From: Hericium rajendrae | Taxonomy: Eukaryota > Basidiomycota > Agaricomycetes > Russulales > Hericiaceae | NCBI GenBank assembly: GCA_033439255.1 | Contig: CM065891.1 | Span: forward strand, 62,001-126,000 | Length of the DNA stretch: 64,000 nucleotides | Direction of reading: 5' to 3' | Shown here: one piece after another, positions 21,501 to 32,438 of the stretch | How the letters are laid out: every line of letters starts with the position of its first letter | How positions within the stretch are numbered: the stretch's first letter is position 1 | Made by a program: the position numbers and the translations under genes | Notes under the pieces: model-generated | The model's input: the letters and a program-made list of their open reading frames with translations, nothing else | The model's database searches: none | What the model was told of the DNA's origin: nothing

Positions 21501-24500
21501 GACCTATGTATGTACTACAGTAGAGGGGGCTGGTGTTTATATATCTGTGAGATGACAGCACAAGTGGCCTAATGTAGTATGGAGTAGTGATTAGCTAGCT
21601 CATGTTATGTAGTTATTCTTAAATAAAGTTTCTGAATGTTCTGATATATTGCAATTGAGTGAAATATAAGGATATCAACAGTTGTTTATACATTGAATTG
21701 TATAACTACTGTAAAGAGATTCATTGCTACAGTAGAGACATATTCACTACAGGTCACTACGGCTCACTATCAGAGCCACGGTAGTAGGGGGGGGTCCTAC
21801 GAGTACTACAGGAGCTATGGGAGCTACAGGTCACTACGGTAGGATTCTGATCACTACTGTAGCTCATGGTAGCCCACTGTAGCTCTTCCTGTTTTTCCAG
21901 ATGCGTTCACCCTTTTGAAAGTCCACTGTCGTGTGTGGTATAAATGCCCCATGCATGCAGGCAGCGGACCCCAAACCAGATGAGTATAAATTACTCTTCC
22001 GGGCATTGGCTTGATTCACCGCGCGGTGGTCATTGCATGTGGATCGCTGTTGCAGGCAAAACGGTTACCGACCACATAATGCAATATGCTACTTAGTTGC
22101 ACCTCTTGCCTGACCTCCCGATTGCTGCGGAGATGTTGATGGTATCTTTTGCTCTCGACCATGAACCCGGTGCCATCGCTCAAAGCGAAATCGTTGTCCG
22201 GTCTTCTCATCTTCTCCAGCTGGGCAGTAAAGTTGCCATCCTGCATTTGTATACGTGCATCGAGGTCACTGAAAACCAGCAGTCAACGAAGAGAACTGGA
22301 TGGGAAATAATGGACTCACAGTCGGTCTTCAGGCAGCATGTTTTCTCCTGGTTGAGGACATGTGGGACAGAATAATGCCAAGTCTCCATTTCCTGGCATG
22401 TCAGTGCGATGACCGAAACCATGCCATCGCATATACTGCAGGTGCCTCCATACCCGCAGAGACCGCATAAGTTCCCGATAACGGTCCTATGAGAATGTGT
22501 TAGTGCCAATGAGAGAACTGTTAAGGCATGCAACGCAACAGGAACCGAATCCGGAAAGGCAGGGTTGGTTAGTCGACGGAGCTTTCCGAAGAACTGGAAA
22601 AATGAGGTTTTGCATTCAAGATTGTCCAAACGACAGTCTTCTAACACCTGGAATGTGAACGCAGTCTGGGGCCGACGGAATGATGCTGGAAATAGATTGC
22701 TCCGAAGGAGTTGACGGTGCAGTGGTTCATCAGTAGAGCAATAGCAGTTCACCACTCCTAATTCGTGCACTCCGGACCAATCAACAATGGTCAGGATATG
22801 ATCCGGTGTATCTTTGCTAGCATGGAGCCTCTGACTCCGGGCCTGACGTTCAGCCTCCGCCAAGGTATCTTCCTCGTTGACATGCTCCCAATCGGTGTCT
22901 CCATCATCCTCATGGACATAATCATCGTCATCAAGGAGGCTCGCAGCTAGCGTACATGGCCGGTCCTTCTGGAAGACACCACATTCTATGGCTTCCTGTT
23001 CAGTCTTCGCCATGTAGGCAGAAGCACGTTGGAACTCGTCAAAGTGGATGGTAGGCACCGGACTTGGTGTCCTACAATTGGGCCCCGGTCCTCGGTGGTC
23101 GTCGTTGGACTGAGCTCCATTATGTGAGCGTGTAGTCATCCTTCGGGTTGATGATAAGGGTGTGGGTGGTGATGGGGATGGTTGTCGGCTGTGATGAGGT
23201 CATGTGATGAGGCGGCCGCGCATGGATTTGGAGGCAGCTGGTAGTGACTCAGCCTCAGATTCTGAAAGTACATCGGACATCAGCCCGGCTGATCGTCCAA
23301 TATCCCCTGTGTCTCCATGAGTACTAGTGATGCGACGATTGGGGAGTAAATGCATGGATGTGGCTGGAGTATCAGTGTCAGAGTCATCAATGTGGGGTTC
23401 CTGGGAAGTCACAGTAGAAATGGTCCCTTCTTTCTCCTTCCGGTGGCCTCTACCAACATGGACGGTCTCTAAGACTGACCGGATATGTGACCTGCTGGTG
23501 TTGCTGGTGGTAGTCGATTCACTTGGAGACGGCGGACAAGTCGTAGCAGCCCGTGACACAACTTCTGAATTACCGATCTCTGAGTACCCATCCTCTGAAC
23601 CTGATAGGATGTCATTCGTGGCAGGGGGTGAAGGGCCTCGGGAGGAAGAACTTGATGGTGAACGGAATGCTGTGAATGAATGGTTCGGGTCTTGAATAGA
23701 ATGGCTGGATGGTCGAGGAGTCATCCCGGAAGAAACAGTCGTCCTGGATTCTGCGCTATCTGAATCATGGCCATTCCCAGCAATAGACGGACAGCGTGAG
23801 CCAGCATGTCCCAGATATATGAGAACGCCGAGTTCACTGAGCCAAGCCGGCTCATAATGCGTACCGGTCCATTTTTGAACACGGTGGAATGGCAAATGAC
23901 TGTGGCACCTTTTACAACACTTTGCGCAGAATTGCGGACTGGAGAAGCAGTCCTTGCACCGCCATTCGGGTTTCCGTTTGCATTGCACTGTGGCGCATGT
24001 GTCCTCTCGGGCCTCACCCTGGAGAATCGTGTGAATGTAGTCATCTTCGGTGTCTGTCCATTCGGTCAGCCATGTTCGGTCTGTCTACATGAATGATATT
24101 AGGACAGAAATGAATTCCAAAGCTGGAGACGTACACGGGGTTTCCGCGGTTTAAGTGACTGGGCATGATACAGCTCCCAGTCTTGCTCGGTCATGACCGG
24201 AGCTTCTGGGGAGACGTGTGCAGCTCCATCGGCCTTGGCTGTAGATCCTTGGCGGGTAGTCCGTGACGAATCACCCTTTCTGTCAGCACGGGCACACTTT
24301 CCGCTTCCATTCCGGTCTGATGAGGCATCATCGGCCTCCTTGGTTTGCTTGGGTTGAGCCGCTGGCCGACTGACTTTCCGTGTTCCATGCCCAGTCTCAA
24401 GTTCTTCTTGCACGACGATCCGTATGCCACGGCCTTTCTTCACTCTGGGTGGCATCTATTAAAGCGGTAAAGAGGATATTGGGAAGGGGGAGCAAAGTCA

Positions 24501-24611
24501 GGCCAGCAACTGAAGAAAATGGTACTGAAGAACTGCAGACGGAGGAACAGCAGAGGAAGGGGATTGTGGGGACACAAGGAATCTCACAGCATCGGGGATA
24601 AGAATATGCTA

Positions 24612-26210
24612 TTACAATGAAAAAGGTAATGATGCGTGAGTCTGCGATGACTCGTCCGTTACGTCGGGTTCGGATGGGATGTTGAACTGACTGTCATTGC
24701 ACCAGTCCGGTGCTTTGACGATCATGCGCTCGTGCACTGCATCTCTCATCCAAAATGCATAACACACCCTGTCCGGTTCACATTCTGGGACTGCATGGAT
24801 TACCATTTTTGAGCAGACCGCAGCTAGTGTCCCGGACCTGTATGCAAACCTCAGGTTGAGATTCTGGAGGTGCAGTTCTGCATCAGGATATGTGCTGATC
24901 GTCGCCAGGAGATCTGGCCATTCGGCGCGACCTCCCATATCTCTATGCGGCATGGTGGCCCGGTTAGAGATGATCGAGACACCACTAAATGCAGATGTCC
25001 AGTGGCACATCACTTCACGAAACTCCGGCATATCTCTGAGCCGTTCCAACGTGCATATGCCAGCCTCGTGTAATTCTGGGTATATGACCCCAAGAATTGC
25101 ACTCATGATCGCGCCTGATTCCTGGAATGCTAGCAGCCATTCTTTTGCCCGCTGTGTCTTGAGGGAGACAGACGTGTAGAGGGGAAAGTGAGTGTCCTAC
25201 AGCGAAATCCAGGTACACACTGAATTCTACATCGACGATAGAAGGAAGGGTCTCATACCTCATGGCCGAGTGCAAACCATGCTGGGGACAAATCTACAAA
25301 GCCAGGATGCAAGGTGCAGACTACCGGATTATGATAAAGGTTTTGAGCATGACGAGTCAGAGACTTCATGGCTTCGGACCTCGTTCCCTTGGACCTCGAG
25401 CCTGCTGCTTGCTTCGCGGACTTGACAATGCCCGATCCTGCTGGTCCTGGATTCGTCGGCCCATTCTTTCTGTAAATTTCAGTCCAGCTCCTTTGGAAGA
25501 GGGGCTCGAGGATCTTTGCAGCATTGAACATGATGGCCTGCACAAGCAATTGATCAACACAATGACGGGTGATGTCAAATGCGAGTTGCCACCTGTCGTT
25601 CCAGGGACAGCACACCTGGTAGGTACCACACCAGGTGATTGGTGTGTGTATCCGAGACCGTCATTGGGACATCAATCAGAGGCCACGAGGTATTGTTGGT
25701 ACCCCAGGTTAGGCCCGGGTAACGCCGGTGTAGGGATGCTTCTGTCGGTGAGTTGAGTCCGGTGTATTTCTTCGGAATGCGGCTGGCGTAACGCTGTGCA
25801 TCCCAAGTCATCCGGACTGAAGTTACATCAGTTTTCAATCATCTCATTTTCAAATTGATACACATACTACGGTTTAGAAAAGCAGCAACCAACTCCCGGG
25901 CAATATAATCCAGCTCGCAGCGCAGGCTGGATGACAGCATCCAGTATGGGATCGGGGCAGGATTGGCAAAGTCGACCTTCTGGTGGTTAGCCAAATAGCA
26001 ATGAAACATGTGTTTCAGATAGATTGAGATTGCTTCGACTTCAGACATCTCACTTGGGGAATGAGCGGAAATGAGGATCAGCGCGGAAAGTAAGGCTGGT
26101 TGGTCGCGGTCTTTGATGTGGCAGAGGTTTGTCACCAAGCATTCGGCTATCCACATGTGCTTCGGCAGGAGATTGCCGGTGATGGATTCCTCATTCGGCC
26201 TGTACAGCAT
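24612..26210 (-). CDS. TET/JBP family 2OG-Fe(II) oxygenase
   Basis: The first visible exon starts at 26210 (MLYRPNEESITGNLLPKHM); the true start could lie in an upstream exon. After LVWYLPGVLSLERQ (25640) and PVVCTLHPGFVDLSPAWF comes the double-stranded beta-helix core: SGVSIISNRATMPHRDMGG (His-x-Asp iron ligands), WPDLLATISTYPDAEL, FAYRSGTLAAVCSK, MVIHAVPE (third iron ligand) and DRVCYAFWMRDAVHE (Arg for 2-oxoglutarate). This is the typical fungal TET/JBP sequence; the family oxidises 5-methylcytosine in DNA. It lies 157 bp upstream of the KDZ transposase start on the same strand, matching the known pairing of fungal TET/JBP genes with KDZ transposons. All catalytic residues are present. Three or four short introns are needed; start uncertain. 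Confidence 0.8.
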
Positions 26211-26382
26211 TGGACAAAGATCGGATCATATTGGTTACCTTTGAAGACCGTATGTCTGAGGACGTACATGAAAAACAAAAAAAAAGTCAGTCCATGTCGT
26301 TCTGCTGCACTATAATCCATTTGCTGATCAGTTTGCCTTCTTCCGCCCCTTCCCTCAGTTCGCCCCTCCTACTTTCAATTTA

Positions 26383-29143
26383 ATGCTGAGAGGTCCCCTT
26401 CCACAGAAAAAGTCCAAGTCTGTCAAGACTGATCTGTCGGAGGACGAGATTGACTTTCTCAAAACACAGTTGAAGGCCTTTAAGGAGACCGGGAAGGCTG
26501 GACGACGTCGTATCATTACGGACCTCAAGGCACCTGGTGGTCAATTCTTTGGCCGTTTTTCATACAGGGGTCTTGAGTTGACCAGGGTCCAGCGGGTATG
26601 CCTGCATCTGTTGATGAGCTGTCGCTGCTAACTCACTTTCGCTATATAGTTGATACACGAGTGGCTGCTAAAACATGGCAGGCACCGGCTTCGGAAGGCG
26701 GACTCATTTAAGTATGTCCGAACATGGACACTCAAGGCCGTAGTCCAGCACATGGAACGCGATGCCATCATGGAGCATGCCAAAGTACTATCTGGTGGTG
26801 CGCAGCCTGGAAGCAAAGCCCACATTGCGATCTACTCCCGGGCAGTGAGTCAGGTGATGAACAACCTTACTCCGGACAAGATGACCCAATATGAGGAGTA
26901 TGCTGCATTGTGGACAAAGACGGAGGCTCCTCCTGATGTGCAGGCCAGGTCCGTACTGTTGCTGTATGTCCAGTATCTGTCCTCATGTCGTCTCTATGCA
27001 GACAAGCATCTAAGCATGCTGGCGAGTACACCAAGTCGTTCGCCACACAAATGCGGTCACATCTTGGGATGTCCGTAGTGGTCCTGGGGACATGGCTAGA
27101 CGAAGAGGGGACGGCGGTGGTCCGGAAGTATGATCTAACCTTTTCCATAGTCGAGTGATATTGAATGAATCCAGGTTCGATTACAACGGTGACCTCGGAC
27201 GGCCAACCCTCGCAGAAGCAGTGAAGGACTGGGATGAGCAGCCAATGATGTCGGCCTGGACATCCTATGCCGAAGCTCTATATGGTATGCAGAATTTCAT
27301 GCTTTGGTCTGCGGTGCTGACTCCAGAAGGTCCCGGGGATGATTCCAATGAACCGGGCCACGCAGTCAAGAAGTCCAGGAAACCAACTCTACAGTTGATC
27401 TACAATCCAGACGGAGGTGTTACAATACCTGCGGATTTCGAAGAATACACGCCAGATTTGTTGATATCACTGATAAGGGAGTTTCTAACCTTTCCGAAGG
27501 CATCGGCAATTCCCTGGGCGAAGATAAAAGCTGACGGCTTCGAGAACTACATTGACCCGATGTACCTTCCTACGGGATACGTTTGGGAAGATCCATCACG
27601 CATTAATAGGCAGGAACTCAAACCCATCATCGAATTCTGGCAGAACCGGGAGTCCGATGGCCTCACTGTATTAGAGTTCAAGGCGGTCGTCGTGAAGGGC
27701 GAGTGGACCCCTGTGATGGAGATTCCATCCGACAGCGAGGGCAACACCGGGGGAGGAAAGACTGTCCGGATTCGTCGACGGAAGGAAATTCAAGCGCGGT
27801 TTGCAGACCGGGATGTGCCCAACCCTCAGGATGTCTCGGACGCGGAAGCTGAGAAGGATGTCGAGATGGTTGGCATTCCCTCGGGTCGCAAAAATGCTCG
27901 GACAAAGGATCATAATGGTTACGACGAACATGGAGAGTTTTTCGACCTGGGCTCTTTCGGATCTGAAGAGGAGGATGTGGATGATGTCGAAGACGTTACG
28001 CCATTGGAAACCAGTCTACGAGTGACAAATGCTGGGAAAGCTAAGGCTTTGCAACAGCTTAGGGAACGGCGTGCGGGGACCATGCCTTCGAACAATAAGT
28101 CCAAAAACAAGGCTCGGATTGATCCACAAGTCGGTCTGGACTCAGATGGCAGTCCGCTGAAAACACCAGGAAACTCGGCAAAAAATGAAAAAGCCAAGTT
28201 TGCCTTCCTCAGCGGTCTTTCTGGACTGCAGTTGTATCAAGACCTCGTGCTGGAGATCTCATTGTGCAGGGTACGCTGTCCCAAAATATATGTCATGTTG
28301 GTTATTTGATCATACCTTCAGCAGGGACATCGCACTACAGCAGACCCAGACCATCCTGACTGGGCTACATTTGACTATCCAAGGCCATGGTTGCCGCGCC
28401 GTGTTCATGCCAATGTGAATCCCAAGTCTGAGATACAGTGGCTATTGGACCCCAAGACGCCTTGGCGTAATTGCGATGGAGACATCTTGAGCAAACCAGC
28501 ACTGATGGAGGTGGCCTTGGCGTATGGGCAACTGCTCCGGGATCTTGAAACTGCACAGATGGGTGCATCGGACTCTGATGATGAAAGTCGGCCTGATGCA
28601 GGGGTCCCGGACTATGTTCAGAACTCTACAATTCCGTTCCGTTACCTCGGAAAGTATGTTGAACCGCAATGCATTACCATGAAGGAGGATCTAGAGAATG
28701 CTCGCACAGCATACTCTGAAACCACTGGAAAGAATATGTTGCCTGCAGCTGCACCATCTGCTGGTCCCAGCAAGAGAATTCGCAAACAGGCTCTGCCTGC
28801 TCGGGCTCAGATCGAGAAGAGGGGAAAGGTACAATCACCATCGGATGCCCCAGCTGCACCTGAGAAGCAAAAGTCACAGCATCAGTCGTCCCGGGCTGCA
28901 CCCCCTCCAGCCGCCTTGTCTGAAGCCCTGCTTGGCTCTCCCAGCAAGCGGAGCGGCCGCACACGGGTGCCCACTAAGAAGATGGCAATGTGAGTATGCC
29001 ATGTCATTGACTGGTGGAAATTCGAAAATCATTGTTGTTGTAGGATCATTCCAGAGCAGACGGCCCAACGGGAAAAGAATGCCGCTGCTTACAAGAAGAG
29101 ACAGGAGACTGCGGAGAAAAAGAAGGCTGCTGCACGTCGGTGA
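26383..29143 (+). CDS. Large transposon-companion protein (KDZ region)
   Basis: Start at 26383 (MLRGPLPQKKSKSVKTD), end at 29143 after AAYKKRQETAEKKKAAARR. Recognisable parts: FLKTQLKAFKETGKAGRRR, LIHEWLLKHGRHRLRKADSF, IAIYSRAVSQVMNNLTPDKM, QYEEYAALWTKTEAPPDVQA, HLGMSVVVLGTWLDEEGTAV, then a long acidic and S/P/K-rich C-terminus from about 27700. The N-terminal pattern is that of a large family found beside transposons in Agaricomycetes; its function is unknown. The charged tail suggests a nuclear protein. About six short introns. It is divergent from the TET/JBP gene, with the shared promoter region at 26210-26383. I saw no clear disabling change, but joins near 27130-27160 are uncertain. Confidence 0.55.
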
Positions 29144-29410
29144 GCCTTCTGATCCAAGAGCCAGGTTTTGGTGCCCTTGGACAATGTCTGCTGCATTTCT
29201 GTGAACTGCATGGGCAACCGGTCTGCGATGATGTGCTATTTGTTCCTACGGCATAGGCTTAGAGTACTTTCGAATAACACAGTCATGAGAGTACAATGCA
29301 CTGGTATTGATTCGCTTGCTCCGCATCACTCTGCTCTGAGTTCCAGGACATGTCAGTGTTCATGACAATGAGATGGTCGATGGCCATACCAAAGCCACAG
29401 CCCGCGGCTT
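29144..29410. other. Spacer, nothing recognised
   Basis: Follows the companion gene and precedes the LINE 3' end. No repeat matching the other end of a KDZ unit could be seen, so the right border of the KDZ element is not fixed. Confidence 0.4.
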
Positions 29411-30875
29411 GAGTGATGAAGGAAGGAAGAAAGGAAGGTTTATTCCGCAGTGGTCCCATTCCGGAACAGAGCGGTGTTCATACTACATAGTCAGGCACAA
29501 ACTACGCTATGTACACTCAAGTCATGTAACTACTCCGATCGCTGTCGAGGATGACGCACATAGACGACAAAGTAGAAAAGACAAACGCACAGAATTGAAC
29601 AGAGAGAGCAGTGTAGCGGGTGAACTGATGAAAAACCCACACCAGGAAAATCTCTTTTTGAGGGAAAAACCTGTGTGTGGGTAAACCAGGCCACCACAAG
29701 ACACATGAATCATGACCCGATGAAAGATCCATGCAAAGGAAAACCTCAGATGAGACCAAAACCGACGCCATGGCAAAACCGGGTCAGTACCGAGCGGGGA
29801 TGAGCCCGCGGCAGGAAAACCTCCCGCGAGGGTAAACCCATGCGCGCGAGAACCTCATGGCTATGAGACCGGGTCAATCCTAGACAACGTCCCATAGAGA
29901 CACAACAAGAGTGTGAGGGACCGGCCAGCGCACGAGCAAACAGAGACATACCACATGCGAAACTTGTGCAGAAGCATGAATGAACACGGGCGAGGCAGCA
30001 AAGACCTCGAGCACATCGAAGGTGAACTTCGCAAGCATGTCGAGGATGCCCCGCTCGCGCACAAGGCTCTTTGTGATCGAGCGTGTATCGTGAGACCCGA
30101 ACAGCGTACGAGAGCGCGTTGGACCCAGGAACTGAGAGGCACGTTCGAGGAAGGAAGTGCGGAGGGAGCAAAGTGACGGGTGAGCACAGCATTCCAACAA
30201 GGCATGTTCGGGGGATTCTACAGCTGCTTTACAGAAGCGACAAAGGCGTCAGCATCGCAGGATGCGAGGCTGATGTGCAGAAGGATGGCGCAGGTCCTTG
30301 CAAGCCAGATGGTGGTCGGTGAAGAGGAGGCGTGTGAGGGCTAGTCGGTGTGGTGGGATTCGGACCTGGAGATAAGGCCTGAAATGGAAAACCGGCTGGC
30401 TGGGCAACTCACCGTGATGTACAATCTCCGTCCGTCCATTCAAAAGTGTCGCACGAGGGGAAGCGTTGATGACAGCAGACCAATGTGTGCGCATGGAAGC
30501 GGTAACACGTGCGAGAATGTCTGGTATTTGCTTTGCTGTCAATAACGGACAGCATGACGTGTACCGGGAGAGGCAGAGTGTGCAGGACATAAATAACGTC
30601 TGAAGCCCATCCGGGCACGCCATCAGCCGCCAAGTGGAGAAATGCGCGGAATGCATGGCATACGAGGCGGTCCGGCGGCTGCAGCGAGGCGTAGTGAACG
30701 AATGGGAGGAGGAGGAGTTGCACGCGGCGATAGCGCAGCGGTTCCAAACTTGTCTCGGTATAGAGGAAGGCGAGCGTCGACCGGGCGGAGAGACCTAATA
30801 AGCGGCGAAAAAATGCATGCTGAACATGCTCCAAAGATGCGAGCAAGGTTGTCTGCCTCGTGTCGTCTACGTCAT
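29410..30875 (-). mobile_element. 5'-truncated Tad1-like LINE (non-LTR retrotransposon) fragment
   Basis: On the minus strand the sequence holds the C-terminal end of a non-LTR reverse transcriptase protein: LEHVQHAFFRRLLGLSARST, FLYTETSLEPLRYRRVQLLL (30840-30700), several short frames, then a CCHC-like knuckle LCRFCKAAVESPEHALLECC near 30200, and the end of the frame at about 29880. About 450 bp of 3' UTR follow, with AATAAA at about 29440 and a purine/pyrimidine tail of GGAA units. Polymerase and endonuclease domains are absent, the usual result of 5' truncation. More than one frame change occurs within the remnant, so it is dead. Confidence 0.65.
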
Positions 30876-30882
30876 GCTTATT

Positions 30883-31043
30883 CGCCGTGTATAGGCTAGA
30901 ATTGGTCTATGTGGCGCTTGTTCGCCGTGCATTTAGGCGACAACTGTTCTATATGGCGCTTGTTCGCCGTGTATAGGCGACAACTGTTCTATGTGGCGCT
31001 TGTTCGCCGTGTGTAGGCGACAACTGTTCATGTGTTCTTGCTC
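30883..31043. repeat. 40-bp minisatellite, four units
   Basis: Units begin TTCGCCGTGTATAGGCGACA and continue ACTGTTCTATGTGGCGCTTG. The first and last units are diverged. It starts at the truncated 5' edge of the LINE fragment. Confidence 0.8.
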
Positions 31044-31208
31044 AGGACAACTGGTCCCATGTAGACGTTTCACGTTGAAGATCATTGCCGTCTGGGCTGT
31101 TGGTCCGGGCGGATTTCCAACACCTTTGCACCCTTCTTCCTGCAAGCTGCAGACGGACATTCCGGGTGTCGACCTCAAGTCATTTCGCAGTCGCCTGCTC
31201 GTGAGTAG

Positions 31209-31216
31209 TATAAATA
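31209..31216 (+). promoter_or_regulatory. TATA box
   Basis: TATAAATA, 88-95 bp upstream of the ATG at 31304. Position and sequence fit a core promoter. Confidence 0.45.
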
Positions 31217-31303
31217 TGTCCCTGTTCCTCCTCTTTCTCTTCACTGCTATCTCTTCCACCCGCTGCTTCCCGTCTCCCAACCCACTCGCTCTTTGTGCTG
31301 ATC

Positions 31304-32160
31304 ATGCCGTCTCTTTCTCCCTTTTCCTCGCCATCTGCAACTGCCCACACTGCTCACACCGGGATCCGACGTTCACCTTCATTCGAGCGGATGCGCGAGC
31401 AACTTTCTCAGATGAAACAAGCAGTTGCCATAGCCTCTCGCCAAGTACACCGTCTTCGCGAACAGTGTGGCGAAATGAAAGAAATCCTTGGCACTGTCAT
31501 CCACAACTTCTACGACGTGCAAGACAGGATTGACATCCTCCATCTTCTCATCCGTGACCGACGTCATGGCCTAGCTCAGAATTCCGGTCAGTCTCTCCTC
31601 TGCATTTCCCTTCCCTTACCATGTTCAACCACCCCCCTCCAGACCTCCCTCGTCACAACATGCCTCCGGGAACCCCGTCCGCCCGATCCTTTCCACCACA
31701 AGACCGCATGGAATATTGGTTATACCTCTACACAACGTATCCGCATCTCGCACCGGCTGGCATTTCCGGTCTCAATAATACCGTAACACCGCATCTCGTT
31801 CGCGCATGGCGATTCGGCGTAGAGACGGGGCCGGATGAGGGGGACGAAGGGGATGGGGTGCTCGAGATGATTTGGATGATGGAGCTGGCCAGCATTTTCT
31901 CGGTCGCTGAGTTATTCGCCCAGATCGAAGTTGCGATGACTCGTCCGCGACCGCGGTCTGACTTTGGCTTTCCCCGTCCTTATCCCGGGGACTGTGGTCA
32001 CATCACCCCTCCCCAAGTCGTCGACCACCTACTTCGATGTGGCATCAACGACAACCTCATTGCCGGTCTCGAGGAGATATTCATTTCCCGAGCGAGATCC
32101 TTTCCAACTGAGCCCACGACGATCCCGCCGGATGCACCGGATGCCGAGGATGTCATGTAG
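31304..32160 (+). CDS. Hypothetical coiled-coil protein
   Basis: Exon 1 (31304-31586) begins MPSLSPFSSPSATAHTAHTG and contains a heptad-like helix, REQLSQMKQAVAIASRQVHR and LREQCGEMKEILGTV. An intron (GTCAGTCT to CTCCAG, about 31587-31642) joins NS to DLPRHNMPPGTPSAR. The second half reads PPQDRMEYWLYLYTTYPHLA, an acidic loop DEGDEGDGVLEMIW, and HITPPQVVDHLLRCGINDN, ending at 32160. No family is recognised. Product about 265 residues, no signal peptide or membrane segment. It has its own TATA box and lies 280 bp upstream of an F-box gene on the same strand. Real expression is plausible because splice sites and frame agree. Confidence 0.5.
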
Positions 32161-32438
32161 GGTCCATCCATCGCGGCGCAGGCTCCACGTGGCTTTCAGA
32201 GGATCCTCATTATTAGATACGCGTCGTGTTTTGATGCACGCCTTGTTTTGATGCCCGCCTGTTTGCTTGTTATTGATTCTCTAGGTCCGCAACTGTCAGC
32301 CCTGTCATGTCGATGTAACGTAGTGTGACTGTTATTCTCCCTTGTGTGTAAGCCGGACACTTCGTGTACTTAGTCCTCCTCCACTCAATTCCCATTTCTC
32401 TCTTCGTTACCAAATATCTGTGCGTTGAAAAGAACACC

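Larger units (their letters stand above)
19345..21905 (-). mobile_element. Element B: 2.56 kb non-autonomous relative of A, with CG target duplication
   Basis: The element proper is 19347-21903, flanked by CG at 19345-19346 and 21904-21905. Its left end (CATCAGGAAAAACC, three GATGTGCCTATAGAAGC-like repeats) matches the right end of A, and its right end (GTAG-rich repeats, GTTTTTCCAGATG) matches the left end of A, so it is inverted relative to A. It holds no transposase. It keeps relics of the A control region (motif at 20647-20677, hairpin at 20849-20886) plus repeats of its own. Removing it and one CG leaves GGTGAACG next to GTAGGTGT, a proper exon/intron border in the KDZ gene. Confidence 0.85.
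17384..24455 (-). pseudogene. KDZ transposase (CxC2 type) split by element B
   Basis: The start is at 24455 (MPPRVKKGRGIRIVVQEEL). The CxC2 cysteine cluster follows (RCKDCFSSPQFCAKCCKRC, HSHLPFHRVQKWTG, VLIYLGHAGSRCP; 24010-23800). After a long S/P/D-rich stretch the core continues: IVDWSGVHELGVVNCYCST, LFPASFRRPQTAFTFQVLE, FCPTCPQPGEN, DFALSDGTGFMVES, NDHRAVNQANARKS and HTTVDFQKGER. Element B (19347-21903) follows, then QVNMDYSVCQGLGY, LLYDIACQWFVNFY, IGLFHIHGHRQECLARF, VDGEILETLWAPLNEISRST, EEAQANGHARLQLAAY, FYRVHWLRSRAQMKQW and the stop at 17384. Many short GT-AG introns. The only certain disruption is B. A stop at 23200-23202 within the low-complexity part may lie in an unrecognised intron or separate two genes. 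Confidence 0.8.

Noticed and set aside
21091-21572. Cys/Ala/Leu-rich plus-strand frames in several phases
   Set aside because: They are products of the TGCC/TGCT minisatellite.
2208-21903. A single 19.7 kb element bounded by the GTAG-type inverted repeats at both ends
   Set aside because: The CTATAG-type ends at 14994 and 19347 face outward, and B's insertion point in the KDZ gene is exact. Two elements, A and B, in opposite orientation explain all four ends.
30875-31043. CRISPR-like array
   Set aside because: The units are direct repeats without unique spacers, in a eukaryote; it is a minisatellite.
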